A stretch of 64,000 nt of DNA from NCBI RefSeq assembly GCF_050624435.1, contig NC_134545.1:88502063-88566062 (forward strand), given 5' to 3'. The DNA comes from Tenrec ecaudatus. Its lineage: Eukaryota; Chordata; Mammalia; Afrosoricida; Tenrecidae. Positions 62,591-64,000 of the stretch are shown here, in pieces. Position 1 is the first letter of the stretch, and every line of letters starts with the position of its first letter. The notes below the pieces were generated by a model. It was not told the origin of the DNA, did no database searches, and saw nothing but the letters and a program-made list of their open reading frames with translations. The translations under genes and the position numbers were made by a program.

Positions 62591-63901
62591 AGTTGTTGCA
62601 GCTGTGTTGTTATCTTTTTCATTATCGTCACTTCCGGCACTAGGATCACATTTTCCAACTGTATATTCCATTCCCTAGCACTTCATTTCGGCCTTACTGT
62701 GCAGATAGCTCATCAAAGCTTCCTTTTCTGATTACTATCTGTAACCACCTAAAACTATCTCCTTGGCGTCTATTTCTCTTCACCATAGGCATCTCAGCAG
62801 GCACATTTGTTGCTTGCTTGCCTTCCTTCTGTTCTCTCTTGTTCGCTGGTGTGCAGCCAGCTTGTGGCACAGGTCCTGGCACGCCATAGAGCGTTGGTGT
62901 GTCAATGCGTGCTTGGTTAGTGGTGACTGAGAGTGAAAACTCAGTGGCGATGGCGCCAACTTCCACACTTTCCTTCATCGCCTCACCCCACCATTGTCCC
63001 TGTTCTCTTAGTGGATATTGAGGCTAGAAACTAGAACGATTTCTTACTTCTACCACACCTTTCATTCAGTCACATGCCAACTAAATTGGACTCTGCAGAA
63101 GATTTTGCTTTCTTCTCAATTTCCCGTTGCTTTCTTCCTGTTCACTAAGATCCTCATAGACCTCTGGTCTCTAGTACCCTCCCCGGCCAGCTCCTCTCGG
63201 GCTAGTTACTACCAAAGTACTTCTGCGCAGGAGCATCTTGGTAATGGCTGCCGAAGCTCCGTTTCCATCAGGAGAAAACAAAGGAGGCGTCACTCAGTCG
63301 CTCTGGCTCCATCAGACCTTTTCTCTTTGCTGTCGGTGCTACCGCCTAGGGGACAGTCACCGCTGCAGATCCCAGCCCTGCGGTCACCTGCCCTGCGCCC
63401 CTGGCCACAGCTGTTCCTTGGCCTGCCTTCCGCATCCTGCTTGGAGAGTCCTTACTCCCTGCTGCCCTTGAAGGGAGGGCTTGCTTTTCACCTCGGCGGA
63501 CTCTCTCCGTCCCTTCATCTCCTCTCATCCTCTGTTTGCACCTCGACGACTGCACTCAGCCTTAAGTCACTTGTCCAGAAAGTCCCTGGAAAGGCAGATG
63601 TATATTTTAAGCACTAGTATCTGTTTCGCATTATTGGGATGTAAAGAAAGTCTGGTTTAGGTCTTACCTTCAAACAACTTCGAGTCTGCTGTGGGACGAA
63701 ACGGCTTGCAGGTCAACAGCCAATGAAGAGTGTCCAGTGCGACGTCGTCAGGGCTGCCCCGGGGAGCGCGCAGTTAGCAGGGCCTCACGTAGCAGCCCTT
63801 GGAGCCTAGTGGGAGTGCCCCCGTCTTTTACAACAGAAACGTGGGACAGTGTTTTGGTTCAGAAATGTTAAATAATTGCCTCCCAACTCTCCATTCATAA
63901 A

Positions 63902-64000
63902 GGAGCCCTGGAGGCTATTTAAAAAAAATTACTATCAGTTCAAACACCACCATTTGCTCTGAAGAAGATGTGGCAGGCAGTCTCCTACGCCGAGAGTACA
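63902..64000 (+). mobile_element. AfroSINE, 5' part, cut by window edge
   Basis: AGGAGCCCTGGAGGCTATTT start and GAAGAAGATGTGGCAGGCAG at the edge. Confidence 0.65.

Larger units (their letters stand above)
60981..64000 (+). other. SLK: SLK intron 18, 5' part (runs past the window edge)
   Basis: The final coding exon is not seen here. Contents are a palindromic mini-element (61870-61947), an antisense AfroSINE tail (about 61512-61600), a MIR-like stretch (about 62370-62590), and a 99 bp start of a sense AfroSINE at the edge. 60990-61500 and 62600-63880 contain nothing I can name with confidence. Confidence 0.8.

Noticed and set aside
63018..63617. A 199-codon open frame in intron 18
   Set aside because: Low-complexity Ser/Leu/Pro composition, within an intron, no start context or known motif. 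Possibly an old repeat, but not a supported gene. It is also not the missing last SLK exon, whose conserved TLEEEFARKL start is absent.

Overview
The window is mammalian genomic DNA: one large, intron-rich vertebrate gene on the + strand, set in dense retrotransposon sequence. The gene is SLK (STE20-like serine/threonine kinase). Eighteen coding exons lie between 16513 and 60980. They splice in frame into 1186 codons, with a consensus GT donor and AG acceptor at every boundary. The protein begins [13 protein letters not shown] and is still open at exon 18. The last coding exon (about 48 residues in other mammals) and the 3' UTR lie beyond the right edge.

The repeats point to an afrotherian, most probably a tenrec. 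There are some thirty copies of a tRNA-related SINE of the AfroSINE type, BovB/RTE-type LINEs whose 3' end the SINE shares, a SPIN-type hAT element (horizontally transferred; in Afrotheria I know it from the tenrec), and a young lineage-specific L1-type 3' end seen at least ten times. The species call is inference from these repeats.

Layout. 1-15.8 kb: intergenic DNA upstream of SLK, with no supportable gene but many repeats, including a 2.07 kb L1-type insertion with a perfect 14 bp target-site duplication, a SPIN element and RTE fragments. 15.85-16.76 kb: CpG island with the promoter, 5' UTR and coding exon 1. 16.66-28.2 kb: intron 1, holding an old L1 broken up by SINEs, a young L1 3' end and a 1.25 kb dead mariner. 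28.2-36.2 kb: exons 2-7, the kinase catalytic domain. 36.2-41.6 kb: intron 7, filled largely by a nearly full-length antisense RTE that itself carries a SINE, a young L1 and a four-copy 57 bp tandem repeat. 41.6-43.85 kb: exons 8 and 9, the acidic, poorly conserved central region. 46.2-61.0 kb: exons 10-18, the C-terminal coiled-coil (AT1-46 homology) region, including the 93 bp cassette exon 13. 61.0-64.0 kb: start of intron 18.

The protein is a germinal-centre-kinase group V kinase acting on the cytoskeleton: an N-terminal kinase domain with all catalytic motifs intact, a long acidic linker, and a C-terminal coiled coil. I found no undescribed gene system. The most interesting signals are the nested mobile elements, a chimeric L1 (ORF1 joined directly to a 3' terminus), a probable lost caspase site in exon 9, and a cluster of splicing-factor motifs in front of exon 13.
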